64,000 nucleotides of DNA from Gerris lacustris. Taxonomy: Eukaryota; Arthropoda; Insecta; Hemiptera; Gerridae. The notes beneath the pieces are model-generated. The model searched no databases and had not been told where the DNA came from. It saw only the letters and a list, made by a program, of their open reading frames with translations. The position numbers were made by a program, and so were the translations under genes. Location of the stretch: positions 37,666,345-37,730,344 of the forward strand of contig OX578286.1 in assembly GCA_951217055.1 (NCBI GenBank), given 5' to 3'. Below are positions 21,529-34,355 of the stretch, one piece after another (the stretch's first letter is position 1; each line of letters starts with the position of its first letter).

Positions 21529-22162
21529 TGTTCAGTCAACTTGTTTCAGTCAGAATTGTTTGTTCAGTCAACTTGTTTCAGTCAGAATTGTTTGTTCAGT
21601 CAGAATTGTTTGTTTAGTCAACTTGTGTCAGTCAGAATTGTTTGTTTAGTCAACATGTTTCAGTCGGAATTGTTTGTTTAGTCAACTTGTTTCAGTCAGA
21701 ATTGTTTGTTAAGTCAACTTGTGTCAGTCAGAATTGTTTGTTTAGTCAACATGTTTCAGTCAGAATTGTTTGTTCTGTCAACTTGTTTCAGTCAGAATTG
21801 TTTGTTTAGTCAACTTGTTTCAGTCAGAATTGTTTGTTAAGTCAACTTGTGTCAGTCAGAATTGTTTGTTTAGTCAACATGTTTCAGTCAGAATTGTTTG
21901 TTCTGTCAACTTGTTTCAGTCAGAATTGTTTGTTTAGTCAACTTGTGTCAGTCAGAATTGTTTGTTTAGTCAACATGTTTCAGTCGGAATTGTTTGTTTA
22001 GTCAACTTGTTTCAGTCAGAATTGTTTGTTAAGTCAACTTGTGTCAGTCAGAATTGTTTGTTTAGTCAACATGTTTCAGTCAGAATTGTTTGTTCTGTCA
22101 ACTTGTTTCAGTCAGAATTGTTTGTTCAGTCAACTTGTTTCAGTCAGAATTGTTTGTTCAGC
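21529..22162. repeat. 32-bp tandem array nested in the 102-bp array
   Basis: About 20 copies of AGTCAACTTGTTTCAGTCAG plus AATTGTTTGTTT. It begins and ends within the phrase CAGTTAACTTTG of the 102-bp unit, so it looks like an expansion of a short piece of that unit. A higher-order pattern of four variants is visible. The 79-aa ORF across it is an artefact. Confidence 0.95.
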
Positions 22163-22790
22163 CAGTTAACTTTGATCCTAGTCTTGTTTCTTCTTATATA
22201 AAGTGTCATTCTTTAAGTTTTTATCTTCATGAGGAGGATGTTATGTTTTTTGTCTCACTCTAGTCAGTTAACTTTGATCCTAGTCTTGTTTCTTGTTATA
22301 CACAGTGTTATTCTTTTAGTTTTTATCTTCATGAGAAGGATGTTATGTTAGTTGTCTCACTCTAGTCAGTTAACTTTGTTCCCAGTCTTGTTTCTTGTTG
22401 TACACAGTGTTATTCTTTTAGTTTTTATCTTCATGAGGAGGATGTTATGTTAGTTGTCTCACTCTAGTCAGTTAACTTTGTTCCTAGTCTTGTTTCTTGT
22501 TATACACAGTGTTATTCTTTTAGTTTTTATCTTCATGAGGAGGATGTTATGTTAGTTGTCTCACTCTAGTCAGTTAACTTTGTTCCTAGTCTTGTTTCTT
22601 GTTATACACAGTGTTATTCTTTTAGTTTTTATCTTTATGAGGATGATGTTATGTTAGTTGTCTAACTCTAGTCAGTTAACTTTGTTCCTAGTCTTGTTTC
22701 TTGTTATACACAGTGTTATTCTTTTAGTTTTTATCTTCATGAGGAGGATGTTATGTTAGTTACTCGTCAGTTGACTTAATTCCTAGTCTT
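22163..22790. repeat. 102-bp tandem array
   Basis: About six units with CAGTTAACTTTGTTCCTAGT, TTCTTGTTATACACAGTG and TTATCTTCATGAGGAGGATG. Starts are spaced exactly 102 bp (22163, 22265, 22367, 22469). A decayed unit continues to about 22925. Confidence 0.95.
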
Positions 22791-23387
22791 TTTTCTCGAT
22801 ATTAAGAGTGTTATTAGTTTAGTTTTCTCCTTGTTCTCAGAAAGAGAGGGTTATGTTAGTTATCTAACTCTAGTTAATTACCTACGTCTTATTTCTTGTT
22901 ATTTAAAGTGTTTTTCTTTGACTTCTTCCACTTATCTTATTATTTATTAGAATTAGAAAATAAGCATAAACGGAACTCAATGATCGCAATTGTAATTATA
23001 AGTAATTATTATATTATAATTAACTTTAATTTTAATTATCTCAATTTATTTTCTTATTCTTAATTATTAAGTAGATATCGAGTTAAGTTACGATCGCAAG
23101 AGGCTAAAAGTAGACTATTTATCCTATTAACAGAAGCTGCTTCATTGAAGTTAATTAAGAGGCCACTTTTAGGAAAATTCATGCAATGTACTATTTTTAG
23201 ATTTATATTTTTCCATTTATTACGTTTAACATTTTCTTAACTCGTTGAAGTAACATGATCATAGAAACTTCGTATATTAATGAGAAGTCCTTAAAGTTTA
23301 TTTAAAAAATAGACATTTCTTGAAGCCTTTTATCGTATTATATTTACATTTTATATTTAGAAAAAAGTAAAATTAAGCAAATTAACT

Positions 23388-24180
23388 TAGATCTTTATTT
23401 AGATAATTTATTATATCTATTTAAAGACCAAAAAATCAAAACAAACATTTATTTTTATTGGAATAAATGTATGTAGACATCATTACACCCGATTATATAA
23501 ATTATTAGAAGACCTTTTAAGTTTATTTAGTTAATATAAATATCTTTAAGAAGGTCATCATAAAAGTGTATGTTATTTTAGTTACTATAATTATTTTTGG
23601 CGGTTGAAAAATGATAACTTTACTTTCAGTGGTCTACATAGATTCTAATTTATTGTTTTAATAAAGACTGAATTTTACTCTTTGATTTTGTTAAAGTTAT
23701 ACTTTTTATAATGTTTAATAAGCGTAAACAGAAACCCTGCAATATAATACTTGCTCTTATACTAAGAATCTATTTAGATAAGTTATTATATCTATTTAAA
23801 GACCAACAAATCAAAACATTCATTTTTATTGGAATATATGTGGTTGCCTTGCTTATCAAAGACACATAATTACACTACTCTATTATACAAATGATTAGAA
23901 CACTTTTAAATTTTAGATTTTATAAATAATATCTTTAAGAAGGTTATCTTAAAAGTGGATCTTATTTTAGTTACTATTATTATTTTTGGCGGTTAAAAAA
24001 TGATAACTATACTTACTGTGGTTTACATAGATTCTACTTTAATTAAATTCTAGTGCGGTATTGTTTAAAACAGACTGAATTTTACTCTTTGACTTTGTTA
24101 GAGTTATATTCTTTATAATGTTTAATAAGCGTAAACAGAAACCTTACAATATAATACTTGCTCGTATACTATAACAAAGT
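23388..24180. repeat. ~370-bp tandem duplication
   Basis: Two copies sharing TTATTATATCTATTTAAAGA, GGCGGTTGAAAAATGATAAC and TGTTTAATAAGCGTAAACAG. Their heads also match 862-935 inside the hAT-like element, so the source is probably a transposable element of unknown class. Confidence 0.8.
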
Positions 24181-24825
24181 AAATAGTTATTTCTTAGTTG
24201 TTATCTATTTAGTCCCTCCCGAAGACTTTAATAAGCTTTAACTTGCCTTTATGTAATCAATATAGGCCAAGGATTTTCAAGTACACTGCTCAATTTACCT
24301 TTTGTTTTTAGAAATAATATTTATATATATATTTTACAAGCTTAAAACTATATATAAATATGTTAAACATGTTAAACATGGCATTTTCTTTTGCAGACAA
24401 GATCTAAACTAGACTAATTTAATTATTGTTCGTTTTTAGCAGATATATGTCAACAGAAAAATCAAATAAAGCTACATACTTAAAAGAAAAGAAAATATGG
24501 ATAAATGGTAATTCAAATTTATCGTGAAGAGACCACAATTGTCATTATTGTTTTAATTCTATTATTTTTCTATTCAATTGCATTTTACTATTTATAATAT
24601 CGTCATGATTGCAAATCTAAATTAGGTACCAGTTGTGAAAATGAACGTGGGGACTTGAAGAATGTGGGTGATCGATGCCAAATTCGAATTGCACAGGTCA
24701 TATATTGTTTAGGAATCTTCTGACGTTACGCACTGACGAACTGTCTATAGACTAGAGTCTAGAATGTGTCGAAATATACTTTCCTAGTCGCAGTCTAACA
24801 AATCTAACATTTTTAAAACAATCTA
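24180..24825. other. Intronic stretch, no supported feature
   Basis: No splice-flanked open frame, transposon end or tandem structure detected. Confidence 0.5.
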
Positions 24826-25372
24826 TCTATCTCTAAAACTATCATCTATCTCTAAAACTATCTATCTATCTCTAGCACTATCTATCTATCTCTAGAACTA
24901 TCTATCTATCTCTAGAACTATCTATCTATCTCTAGAACTATCTATCTATCTCTAAAACTATCTATCTATCTCTAGAACTATCTATCTATCTCTAGGAGTA
25001 TCCATCTATCTCTAGAACTATCTATCTATCTCTAGAACTATCTATCTATCTTTAAAACTATCTATCTATCTCTGAAACTATCTATCTATCTCTAGAACTA
25101 TCTATCTATCTCTAGAACTATCTATCTATCTCTAAAACTATCTTTCTATCTCTAGAATTATCTATCTATCTCTAAAACTATCTATATATCTCTAGAACTA
25201 TCTATCTCTGAAACTATCTATCTATCTCTAGAACTATCTATCTATCTCTAGAACTATCTATCTATCTCTAAAACTATCTATCTATCTCTAGAACTATCTA
25301 TCTATTTCTAAAACTATCTATATATCTCTAGAACTATCTATCTATCTCTTAAAACTATCTATCTCTAAAACT
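24826..25372. repeat. 20-bp tandem array
   Basis: About 27 copies of TCTATCTATCTCTAGAACTA; the commonest variants carry AAAACTA in place of AGAACTA. Unrelated in sequence to the 12.5-kb 20-bp satellite, but with the same monomer length and a similar CTA-rich make-up. Confidence 0.95.
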
Positions 25373-25761
25373 ATCTCTACTCATCATACTTACTGCGCAT
25401 GTCAATTCTGTTTTCAATTCAATACCCGTTTCCATGCTATTGTTTTAAAACAGTTTCAATACAAAACCAAAACTTTGCTGTTGTGACCTTGAATTCACAA
25501 CGTTTGGAAATTACCGTTTCCATGGGGTTTTGAATACCATAACCGTTTTTAAATCTCATGGAAATTTAAGAATTATAAGGTTAATATACGTTCTAGTCAA
25601 TGAAATATTATGTAGGTTACAATGTAAATATCTTTATGTATATGTGTGTATAATGTAAAAATATCGCCATAGGCAGTGTGCATGTACTATAATCCTGTTG
25701 CCTGCAGTATATTATATTTATATATTGTCATATCTTAATATGATTGGTTGTATAATCAATG

Positions 25762-26459
<698 letters not shown>

Positions 26460-26614
26460 AGTACAAAATTAGTTATAGACCAAAAATTAATTTAATGGTA
26501 GTTTGTCCCTTGATAGGCTAGTTATTAAAATATTACTCCAAATCAAAGTGGTCCCCAATCAAATGACAAACTACCATCAACTTGATTTTTTGGTCTACTA
26601 ACAAATTTTGTACT
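26460..26614. mobile_element. 155-bp palindromic MITE
   Basis: The outer ends AGTACAAAATT and AATTTTGTACT are inverted copies. Inside, TAGACCAAAAATT..AATGGTAGTTTGTC and GACAAACTACCAT..TTTTTTGGTCTA mirror each other. Non-coding foldback; superfamily not assigned. Confidence 0.75.
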
Positions 26615-27004
26615 CAGGATCGTGAAAATCATGATCCTGAGTTGTGTCCTGTTTCTACATTTTTCTTAGATAGATTTTATTATTTCACATTAATTTATTA
26701 TTATTGATGATCGCCAATTAACTAAATGAAGAAATATATAGTCTGTTGGGTGTGTTTAATATTTAGAAAAGTCCGATGCGATGTGATCCGACACGTGTGT
26801 TTTATAACCTAATGAAAAACGGGCTGGGGGATGTAATTGGGTGGGAAATGCCCTACTACAAAATTGGCCTTCTGTTTTTCTATCCGATTTGATTTGAAAA
26901 TCACAGTTAATTGTCACAGTTAATATTCACCGCAATTATTAGCACATATTAATTCTAGACCTTCCAAGGGAAATTGTATCAGAGAGTTTCTGAATCTGGC
27001 CCTT

Positions 27005-27870
27005 TAATGATGTGTTGATCATGATGAGAGTCGTTTGTAAATCTCATGAGAAAAAAAGAATCCATGCAATGAGTTCAAAAGGGTGGGGTTAACAAAATCT
27101 CTAATTACTTCATATTTTGTGAATCTCAAAATCTCAACGTTTTAAAGGCGTTGCAGAAAATTGTTAAGGGTGTTGCTTATGATTAGAGTCATTTGTAAAT
27201 CTCATGAGAAAAAAAGGATCCATGGAATGAGTTCAAAAGGGTGGGGGTTTACAAAATCTCTAATTACATCATATTTTGAGAATCTCAACGTTTTAAAGGC
27301 GTTGCAGAAAATTGTTAAGGGTGTTGCTTATGATTAGAGTCATTTGCAACTGTCATGATCATCATGATCCATGCAATGAGTTCGGAAGGTAAGGTTCAAC
27401 AAAATCTCTGATGCGATCTTATTCTTTGTGAATCACGACGTTTCAAAGACGTTGCAGATATTTTTTAATGGTGTTGCTCATAGTGAGAAAGTCATTTGTA
27501 ACTCCCATGAGCAACATAATCCATACAATGAGTTAAAAGGTTAGATTTAACAAAATATCTGATGCGATCTTTTTTTTTTTTGTGAATCTCGACGTTTTAA
27601 AGGATTTGCAGATATTTTATTAGGGTGTTCTCATGGCGAGTCATTTTTAACTTTGACGAGCAACATGATCCATGCAATGACTTCGTAAAGTCAGGTTTAA
27701 CAAAATCTCTGATGTGTTCTTATTCTTTATGAATCTCGACGTTTTAAAGACGTTTGCAGATAATTTTTAAGGGTGTTGTTCATAGTGAGAAAGTCATTTG
27801 TAACTCTCATGATCATCATGATCCATGCAATGAGTTCAGAAGGTCAGGTTTAACGAAATTATACTCACGC
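27005..27870. repeat. ~150-bp diverged tandem array
   Basis: About six units marked by GAGTCATTTGTAA..CTCATGAG, CATGCAATGAGTTC and CGACGTTTTAAAG. Unit starts are about 150 bp apart (27175, 27324, 27472, 27628, 27777). Units have drifted apart. Confidence 0.85.
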
Positions 27871-28389
27871 GATCTTATTACAAATATTTGAACTATTAAT
27901 CACATGATTTGTTTGATAAGATGTCGAAATTCCTTGTAAACCCAACAATGATTAAATGATAATCATTACAAAATTTTACAGTTTGTTTTGAATGAATTGG
28001 AAAAAAAGAATGCAATAACAATAAATATACATTTCTGTACTAATTTATTATTAGTACTGAAATTATTTGGATTTCAAAGGTGTGCAAAAAAACAGCACAA
28101 AAAGAAAAATAAAAATAATTGAATTAGAAAGTTGTTATTTCATAGATATAGGTTTGAAGGTCAGGGAGGGGACTGATGAGACGCTAAAATATTCAGCTTG
28201 ACCTTTCCCATTGATCCTTGTAGTTGCACGTTTTGTAGCGTTGACCGTTGACCCCATCACCAATCCCTGGATTCAGCAATAAATGTTATTTGGCCTTAAG
28301 AGGTATAGATATTACAATGGAATGTGTGATTGAGAATTTATAGGCAGGAAGTTTAGGTTCAAACATGAGGAATTTGTGATTGAAAGAAA

Positions 28390-29965
28390 TCTAGTTTATC
28401 TAAGCTTCTTTGGTGATTCGCTTGGAATTATTAACGATCTAGTTTTTCTGATGAAGTCTTGTTTAGAACGCTTCATCAATCTAGGTAAGCTTCTACTGTT
28501 TTAATCTTAACAAACTAGGTTTTTCGATGAAAACTAGGTTAAAATACTTTATCGATCTAGTTAAAAAGCTTTTGTGGTTGTTACGATTAAATTAATCAAG
28601 ATGTTTTTCTGAAGACTCCTTTAGAGTGTTTTATAAATCTAATAAGTGAGCATATTATAATAAATACAATGATTGCAACAGTAAAAGTAGTCATTGCTTC
28701 ATCCATCTATTAGAATCTGTAAGAAAGATCTACGGTTGTAATTTTCGTAGCAATCTATCCATTCCGATGAAGACTCATTAAGAATGCTCCATCAATCTAT
28801 TAAGTAAGCTTCTACGGGTTCATTCTTAAAAAACTAGGCTCTCTGATGGAGACTCATTTAGAATGCTTTATCGATCTAGTTAAAAAGCTTTTGTGGTTGT
28901 AATCAATAAATAAATCAAAGTATTCCGATGAAGACTCGTTTATAATGCTCCATCAATCTAGTAAGTAAGCTTCTACGGTTGTAATCTTTAAAATCTAGGG
29001 TTTCAGATGAAGATTCGTTTTGAATGCTTCATCAATGTGATAGGTATAAACATGGTAATAACAAATATTATTACGATTGTAGATGTAATCATCATAACAA
29101 TTTATGTATTCCAATTAATATTTTCCTTTAAAATGCTTCATCAAACAAGCTAGAAAGATCTGCGGTTGTAACTATTGTAGCGATCTTGTTATTCTGATGA
29201 AGACTCGTTTAGTGTGGTTCATCAATCTCCTAAGTAAGCTTCTGTTGTTGCAATCTTCATAGCGATCTTGTTATGCTGATGAAGACTCGTTTAGTATATT
29301 TCATCAATCTCTTAAGTAAGCTTCTGCTGTTGTAATCTTCATTAGCAATCTTGTTATTCTGATGAAGACTCGTTTAGTATATTTCATCAATCTCTTAAGT
29401 AAGCTTCTGCAGTTGTAATCTTCATTAGCAATCTTGTTATTCTGATGAAGACTCGTTTAGTATATTTCATCAATCTCTTAAGTAAGCTTCTGCAGTTGTA
29501 ATCTTCATTAGCAATCTTGTTATTCTGATGAAGACTCGTTTAGTATATTTCATCAATCTCTTAAGTAAGCTTCTGCTGTTGTAATCTTCATTAGCAATCT
29601 TGTTATTCTGATGAAGACTCGTTTAGTATATTTCATCAATCTCTTAAGTAAGCTTCTGCTGTTGTAATCTTCATTAGCAATCTTGTTATTCTGATGAAGA
29701 CTCGTTTAGTATATTTCATCAATCTCTTAAGTAAGCTTCTGCTGTTGTAATCTTCATTAGCAATCTTGTTATTCTGATGAAGACTCGTTTAGTATATTTC
29801 ATCAATCTCTTAAGTAAGCTTCTGCTGTTGTAATCTTCATTAGCAATCTTGTTATTCTGATGAAGACTCGTTTAGTATATTTCATCAATCTCTTAAGTAA
29901 GCTTCTGCTGTTGTAATCTTCATTAGCAATCTTGTTATTCTGATGAAGACTCGTTTAGTATAGTA
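28390..29965. repeat. 83-bp tandem array, old left half and young right half
   Basis: Units carry TTCTGATGAAGACTCGTTTA, TTCATCAATCT and TAAGTAAGCTTCTGC. From about 29180 to 29965 the ~9 units are almost identical with an 83-bp period; from 28390 to 29180 the same unit is heavily diverged and irregular. This gradient suggests recent local homogenisation at the right edge. Confidence 0.93.
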
Positions 29966-30265
29966 GATTAAGACAGATATCATCTATAAATAATCCCTAC
30001 ATTTGAAGCTATAACTAATTTCTCTATTTCGCTTTTGGTTTTGATTTTATCAATACATGCTTTTACCACATATCGTAGCAAAATTGGTTAAGTAGTTTAC
30101 AGGCCCCACTGTAACGCATCTGCACTGACGGGGAACAGACATTTTTAAAAGTTTGTTTTTGGATTCGAGGACTAAGATTGTATTCCGTGTAAATCTTTTT
30201 TTTTTTTGTATAACGATACTTTCTTTTTAAATGAGTATATGAGTAAGTAAATATATTCGTATGTA
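29966..30265 (+). mobile_element. Retroelement-like 3' tail, copy 1
   Basis: Resembles 32227-32530: GAAGCTATAACTAATTTCTC, CAAAATTGGTTAAGTAGTTT, GCACTGACGG.. and ACTTTCTTTTTAAATGAGTA. No coding sequence left. Class unknown (LINE-like 3' region is a guess). Starts exactly where the 83-bp array stops. Confidence 0.5.
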
Positions 30266-30677
30266 GTAATAATAATTAGTCACTGATAAATTATTTATCT
30301 ACGGGCAATAAGTAATAATGACAAGAGCAATTTAACTGTAATTTACACAAGTTCTCTAAAATTCTTAAACTAACTTTATAAAAATCCAATATGATAGTCA
30401 TTTTGAAAATTTCATTTTTTCCCCCCTTTGACTTATCTATATATACGCTTATCCATTGTTAAAGTTACATTAAACTTTCACTATAGATTAAAAATCAGCT
30501 GTTTTTTTTTCTTTTCGATCTTTAAGCTTAATGTTTCTAATCAGCTGTTAGATACAATCGACATTCTTTAAACACATTCTCTATATCCTAATGTAAGAGG
30601 TCCTACTTTCTATTTCTACTTATTCTTGACAATGAATGAATTGTAATGCTTATTATTTATAATAAAATGATAAACTT

Positions 30678-30907
30678 GGCACTTCTTTAGATTGTTACTC
30701 CCCTTATAAAAAAAAGAAAGGAGAGTAAAAATCTAAAGAAGGTGTACTGAATGTTCTTCTTTGGACTGTTACTCCCCTTATAAAAAACAGAAGTGTGATA
30801 TTCCTTTGTCCTAAAGTACATTGGACTAAACATCTTTGTCTTAATAGTTATTTAGTCAAAGTCATTTATAATAAAAACTTAGGGGAGTAACAATCTAAAT
30901 AAGTACC
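30678..30907 (-). mobile_element. MITE family A copy
   Basis: GGCACTTCTTTAGATTGTTA start and CAATCTAAATAAGTACC end, with GTACATTGGACTAAACATC inside. No clear target duplication. Confidence 0.9.
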
Positions 30908-31689
30908 ATATTATACTTCATATTACCTATTGTTTTGTTCTATTAGCTTTTGTTTTTGGTGTATAAAGTGTTAATGAGAATTAACAAAATTCTAATCAAA
31001 ATTTGATAACAAATTGTTACTATTAACTTAGTATGTATCTTTGAAACTTGTAGAGGTTTAATGTAATGAAAGTGTTTTGGTCCGGCTGGCCCCCACTTAC
31101 GGTTCTTCCCAATTCGAAGTTATCTCACTGTTGCATTGATTGTCCTCTAAAAACTGAAGTGCTTTGAATAGTACAGGTAATTATTCAAGCCTTGGTTACT
31201 TTAAAACCGATAATTATCTTTTATGTGTGTTATTCTTTTATCATATTGCTTCACCTAATCCACAAACCGCAAATGATTTTTGTTCGAGGTACATATCATT
31301 ACAGAAAAGAGAATTGTTTGTGGTTTGATACGTCGCTTTACTGCGCATCTAGTGGTCATTTGATCATTGAACAAGTGTGATTGTACAGAAATGTGGAGGA
31401 CACTTTAGTTCTTTCTGTTGGCCTTATACTACATTTGAGAACTTAAGTCAGTTTTACAATATTTTCTTAAGGGTTTGTAAGTCATATTGGAAGTTTCTTA
31501 TTTTTAAGATCTAGTCTCGAATATATAGACTTATTAATCTTACAATCTCTTCGTATGTTTATTTTTTTTTTATAATATATCGAATTTTTTTAGCTATGTA
31601 AATTAAATTTTATTTACATCTACTTCATTAGATCTTAATGACTGGTAAAATTACTGATTTTAAGCTTAAGAGTATAATGATATTACGCG
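30908..31689. other. Intronic stretch with one unexplained 62-aa ORF
   Basis: An ORF at 31192-31380 encodes a hydrophobic N-terminal segment (FYVCYSFIILLHLI) and a C-terminal part with two Cys. A CAG/GTAATT donor-like site lies just before it at about 31174. No homology recognised; more likely chance than a gene. Confidence 0.3.
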
Positions 31690-31802
31690 TGACAAGTGAC
31701 AAGTATGTCATGTGTCATATGTAACAATTATGTTACTTGTTCTAAGTATGTCATATGTAACAATAATGTTACTTGTTCTAAGTATGTCATATGTAACAAT
31801 TA
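31690..31802. repeat. 36-bp tandem repeat, ~3 copies
   Basis: TAAGTATGTCATATGTAACA plus ATAATGTTACTTGTTC, nearly identical units. Confidence 0.9.
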
Positions 31803-31959
31803 ACATTAATCCTAAATGTTAAAAATGTCTTTTAATAAAATAACATTCAAATTACGAATAAAATAAACATACGTAAAGAACGTCGTTGTATTGTATATGT
31901 GTAAAAAAAAAATCGGTCCGAGACAACTCAGACAAACTTTCTCATATATGAGATCATAA

Positions 31960-32160
31960 TTACTTAACCCAATGTTTTCCATTTATCAGTTTTCGAGTTT
32001 TTGTAGGTACATATAATAATTATCGATAATTTTATCCAAATTTATCATAAAAATAACTTCTCCTCGGCGGGGAATCGAACCCGGCCTCTCTCCGTCTTTG
32101 TTTAAAGCTATTTTCTAAGGAACTAGATTTTTCCCGGGAAAACGGCTTATATCGTAAGAT
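31960..32160 (-). repeat. Dispersed repeat with tRNA T-arm-like motif (copy 2)
   Basis: On the minus strand AGGCCGGGTTCGATTCCCC followed by GCCGAGGAG looks like a tRNA T-arm plus acceptor strand. The flanking sequence matches 15560-15745. There is no matching A-box or 5' acceptor strand, so this is a tRNA-related repeat and not a tRNA gene. Confidence 0.5.
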
Positions 32161-32226
32161 TCGTATTTAAATGGTCTACATTTCAGATTTTTTAAAATAA
32201 AAATCGTTGGAGTCGTTATCGATTTT

Positions 32227-32530
32227 TTTTTTTGTTTCTCATGTTTATTCAGAGATTTCGGGGGTACCGCCCCCCAAACTTGGAGCTATAATTAATTTTT
32301 TGATTTCACCTCGGGGTATGATTTTTCTAAACATGTATGCCAAATTTCGTCAAAATCGGCCTAGTAGTTTAGGCTCCACACTCCAGGCGTCTGCACAGAC
32401 AGAGGACCGACAGACATTTTTTAAAAAACCTCTTTTTTGGACTCAGGGGACCTCAAAACGTGTTAATCCATCAAAATCTCAAAAATAGAATTTTCTCGCC
32501 ATCACAATACTTTCTCTTTATATGAGTAAA
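32227..32530 (+). mobile_element. Retroelement-like 3' tail, copy 2
   Basis: CCAAATTTCGTCAAAATCGG, CTAGTAGTTTAGGC, GCACAGACAGAGGACCGACA and CTCTTTATATGAGTAAACGA; diverged counterpart of 29966-30265. A 93-aa ORF runs through it by chance. Confidence 0.5.
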
Positions 32531-32862
32531 CGAGGAAGTAAAAAACCGGAATTTTGTAAAATGTTAATTAGGATGGACTGAGTTTATACAGACAAGGTGT
32601 TATGTAGCGAAGAGGGAATACATTTCAAGTAAAGAGATTGTATTGTTGGAAGCGACATTTACAGAGTTATAAAGGTCAGTGAGTTAATCCAGTTTGAGAA
32701 GGGAATACATACTAGTGGCATTTCAAAACCATATTACAATCACATCCCACATAATACTGACTTTGTGCTTCAAACTCATCTTCACTTGAGTTATATAAGT
32801 GATAACTAAACTTAAACAGTAATGTAGATTCAAATATGAGTTACTGGGAGAATATAATTCAT

Positions 32863-33166
32863 AATTTCACCTATAAATGGATACACTTCAGGGTAAAAAT
32901 AATAATTTTCACTAAGTTATTGTGGCGATGTTTCGACCTATCCGGTCATTATCGATCCTGTTATTTCTTGTCCCAATGCCTGTATTGATTGTTCCATTGT
33001 CAGGCAATGGAGAAATCGTTTTATAAGTGCAATGATATTTGCTTTAATACATAAATAAACAAATTTTTCAGGCTCGATAATGACCGGATAGGTCGGAACA
33101 TCGCCAAAATAACTTGTCATTAATTATTATTTTTACCCTGAAGTGGATCCATTTATATGTGAAATT
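32863..33166. mobile_element. Foldback element with hammerhead-like arms
   Basis: Inverted arms 32863-32954 and 33073-33166 share TTCAGGGTAAAAATAATAAT, GTGGCGATGTT and TATCCGGTCATTATCGA. The loop is about 120 bp. Each arm holds a GACC-GGAT-AGGTC hairpin followed by GAAAC (or GGAAC), resembling stem II and the GAAA box of a hammerhead ribozyme. Non-coding. Confidence 0.65.
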
Positions 33167-33184
33167 AAAAATAAATAAGTTGAA

Positions 33185-33480
33185 TATAACAAAAACATTT
33201 TAGGTTTCTGTACAAAGTACAAAAAGAAACCTTATATAACGGCTCTGTCTGTCTGTCTGTTGCTTGTTTCAATTCATAAACTACTATAGCTAGGAACATG
33301 AAATTCGGCACACAGGTCACAGGTGCATCTCGGCATTTGAGACAACTGGACACATTTTGGATTTTTCACACTTAATATTTTCAAGATGGCGCCCAATATG
33401 GTGGGCGACTAAAAAAAAAGTTTTTAGTCACCATGACATGTTATATATCAATTTAAAGGTCTTGAAATGAAGAAAAATAA
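33185..33480. repeat. Dispersed repeat with GTCT tract and ATGGCGCC motif
   Basis: CTCTGTCTGTCTGTCTG, GAACATGAAATTCGGCACAC, then TTTCAAGATGGCGCCC and GCGACTAAAAAA..TTTTTAGTCA. The second half is the complement of repeats at 56330-56650 inside the hAT element. Confidence 0.55.
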
Positions 33481-33599
33481 TATTACTATTAAAATTAGTG
33501 TAATTATATTACACTTAATAATTTTAACTTTAATGTACAGAAATTGGCGATAATCGCCCCACGTACTTACGTGAAGCGCGCCTTACTTGTTTAAAAACA

Positions 33600-34260
33600 A
33601 GTTTTTATTCGTATTCTTCACAGCCAAACTCTTTTATTTGATACCCATATCATGGGTGTGCTTAAAAAACTAGTCCGAACTTACATACAGGAAGTTCATT
33701 ATTTTTTTCTGTATTTATTATTAAAAATCTAACAATCATAGATAAAGTACGGTAAGCAAATCGTGCGAAAACGGCATTTTGCATTGCTCGTGTGGTTTTA
33801 CTACCCTCCCTGTCTCTCGGGTGCAAACTCCACACTCGCATGTAAAATGCTACTTTCCGCACTCGACGCGTAATGTACTATTTTATGTGCTATACACAAG
33901 TATTGTGTGGCTAACTTTAGTGCAATTTTTTTTTTTAAATAAAAGAAACCTCCCTAATATGTTTTTCGAGACGAAACTAAATAACTGGGCTCTTTGAATT
34001 TTATACACTAATTTCTTATTTCTTCAAAATGATCTAAATTTAGACTGGTTTATGAATAAAAGTTTATTAGGTTCGAAAAAAAACAAGTTTATTTTTTTAA
34101 TAAAGTGTGTAGAAACGGGGCCAATAAACTGTTATATGTTTACGAAAAGACCTTACTTCAGTCCCCCTCTAGTTTCACTTCGACTCCAGGACAAGTTACG
34201 ACACCTAAGCACTGGCTACAGGTTCTGTAATTAGTGTAGGACCTGATTATTTTTAACGTT
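33600..34260. other. Intronic stretch with a CpG-rich patch
   Basis: 33740-33880 is less AT-rich and contains CGTGCGAAAACGGC, GGGTGCAAACTCCACACTCG and CGCACTCGACGCG. It could be an old element or regulatory DNA; no splice-flanked reading frame found. Confidence 0.3.
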
Positions 34261-34355
34261 TACACTGCTGTGACTGTAAATACTGAATAACACTTAAAAT
34301 ATTTATTAAAGATTAATCAAATTAAAGTTCTATGTTACTCCGTTATATTTATTTT

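Noticed and set aside
21529..22162. CRISPR-like regular repeats of 32 bp
   Set aside because: The units are contiguous with no unique spacers, in a eukaryotic intron; plain tandem repeat.
28390..29965. Hammerhead satellite suspected from CTGATGAAGACTC in each 83-bp unit
   Set aside because: No GAAA box follows a stem II hairpin in the unit on either strand.
31192..31380. 62-aa ORF with hydrophobic N-terminus
   Set aside because: Unsupported by splice sites or homology; typical of chance ORFs in AT-rich DNA.
32050..32090. tRNA gene on the minus strand
   Set aside because: Only a T-arm and part of an acceptor strand; no A-box, anticodon arm or matching 5' strand.
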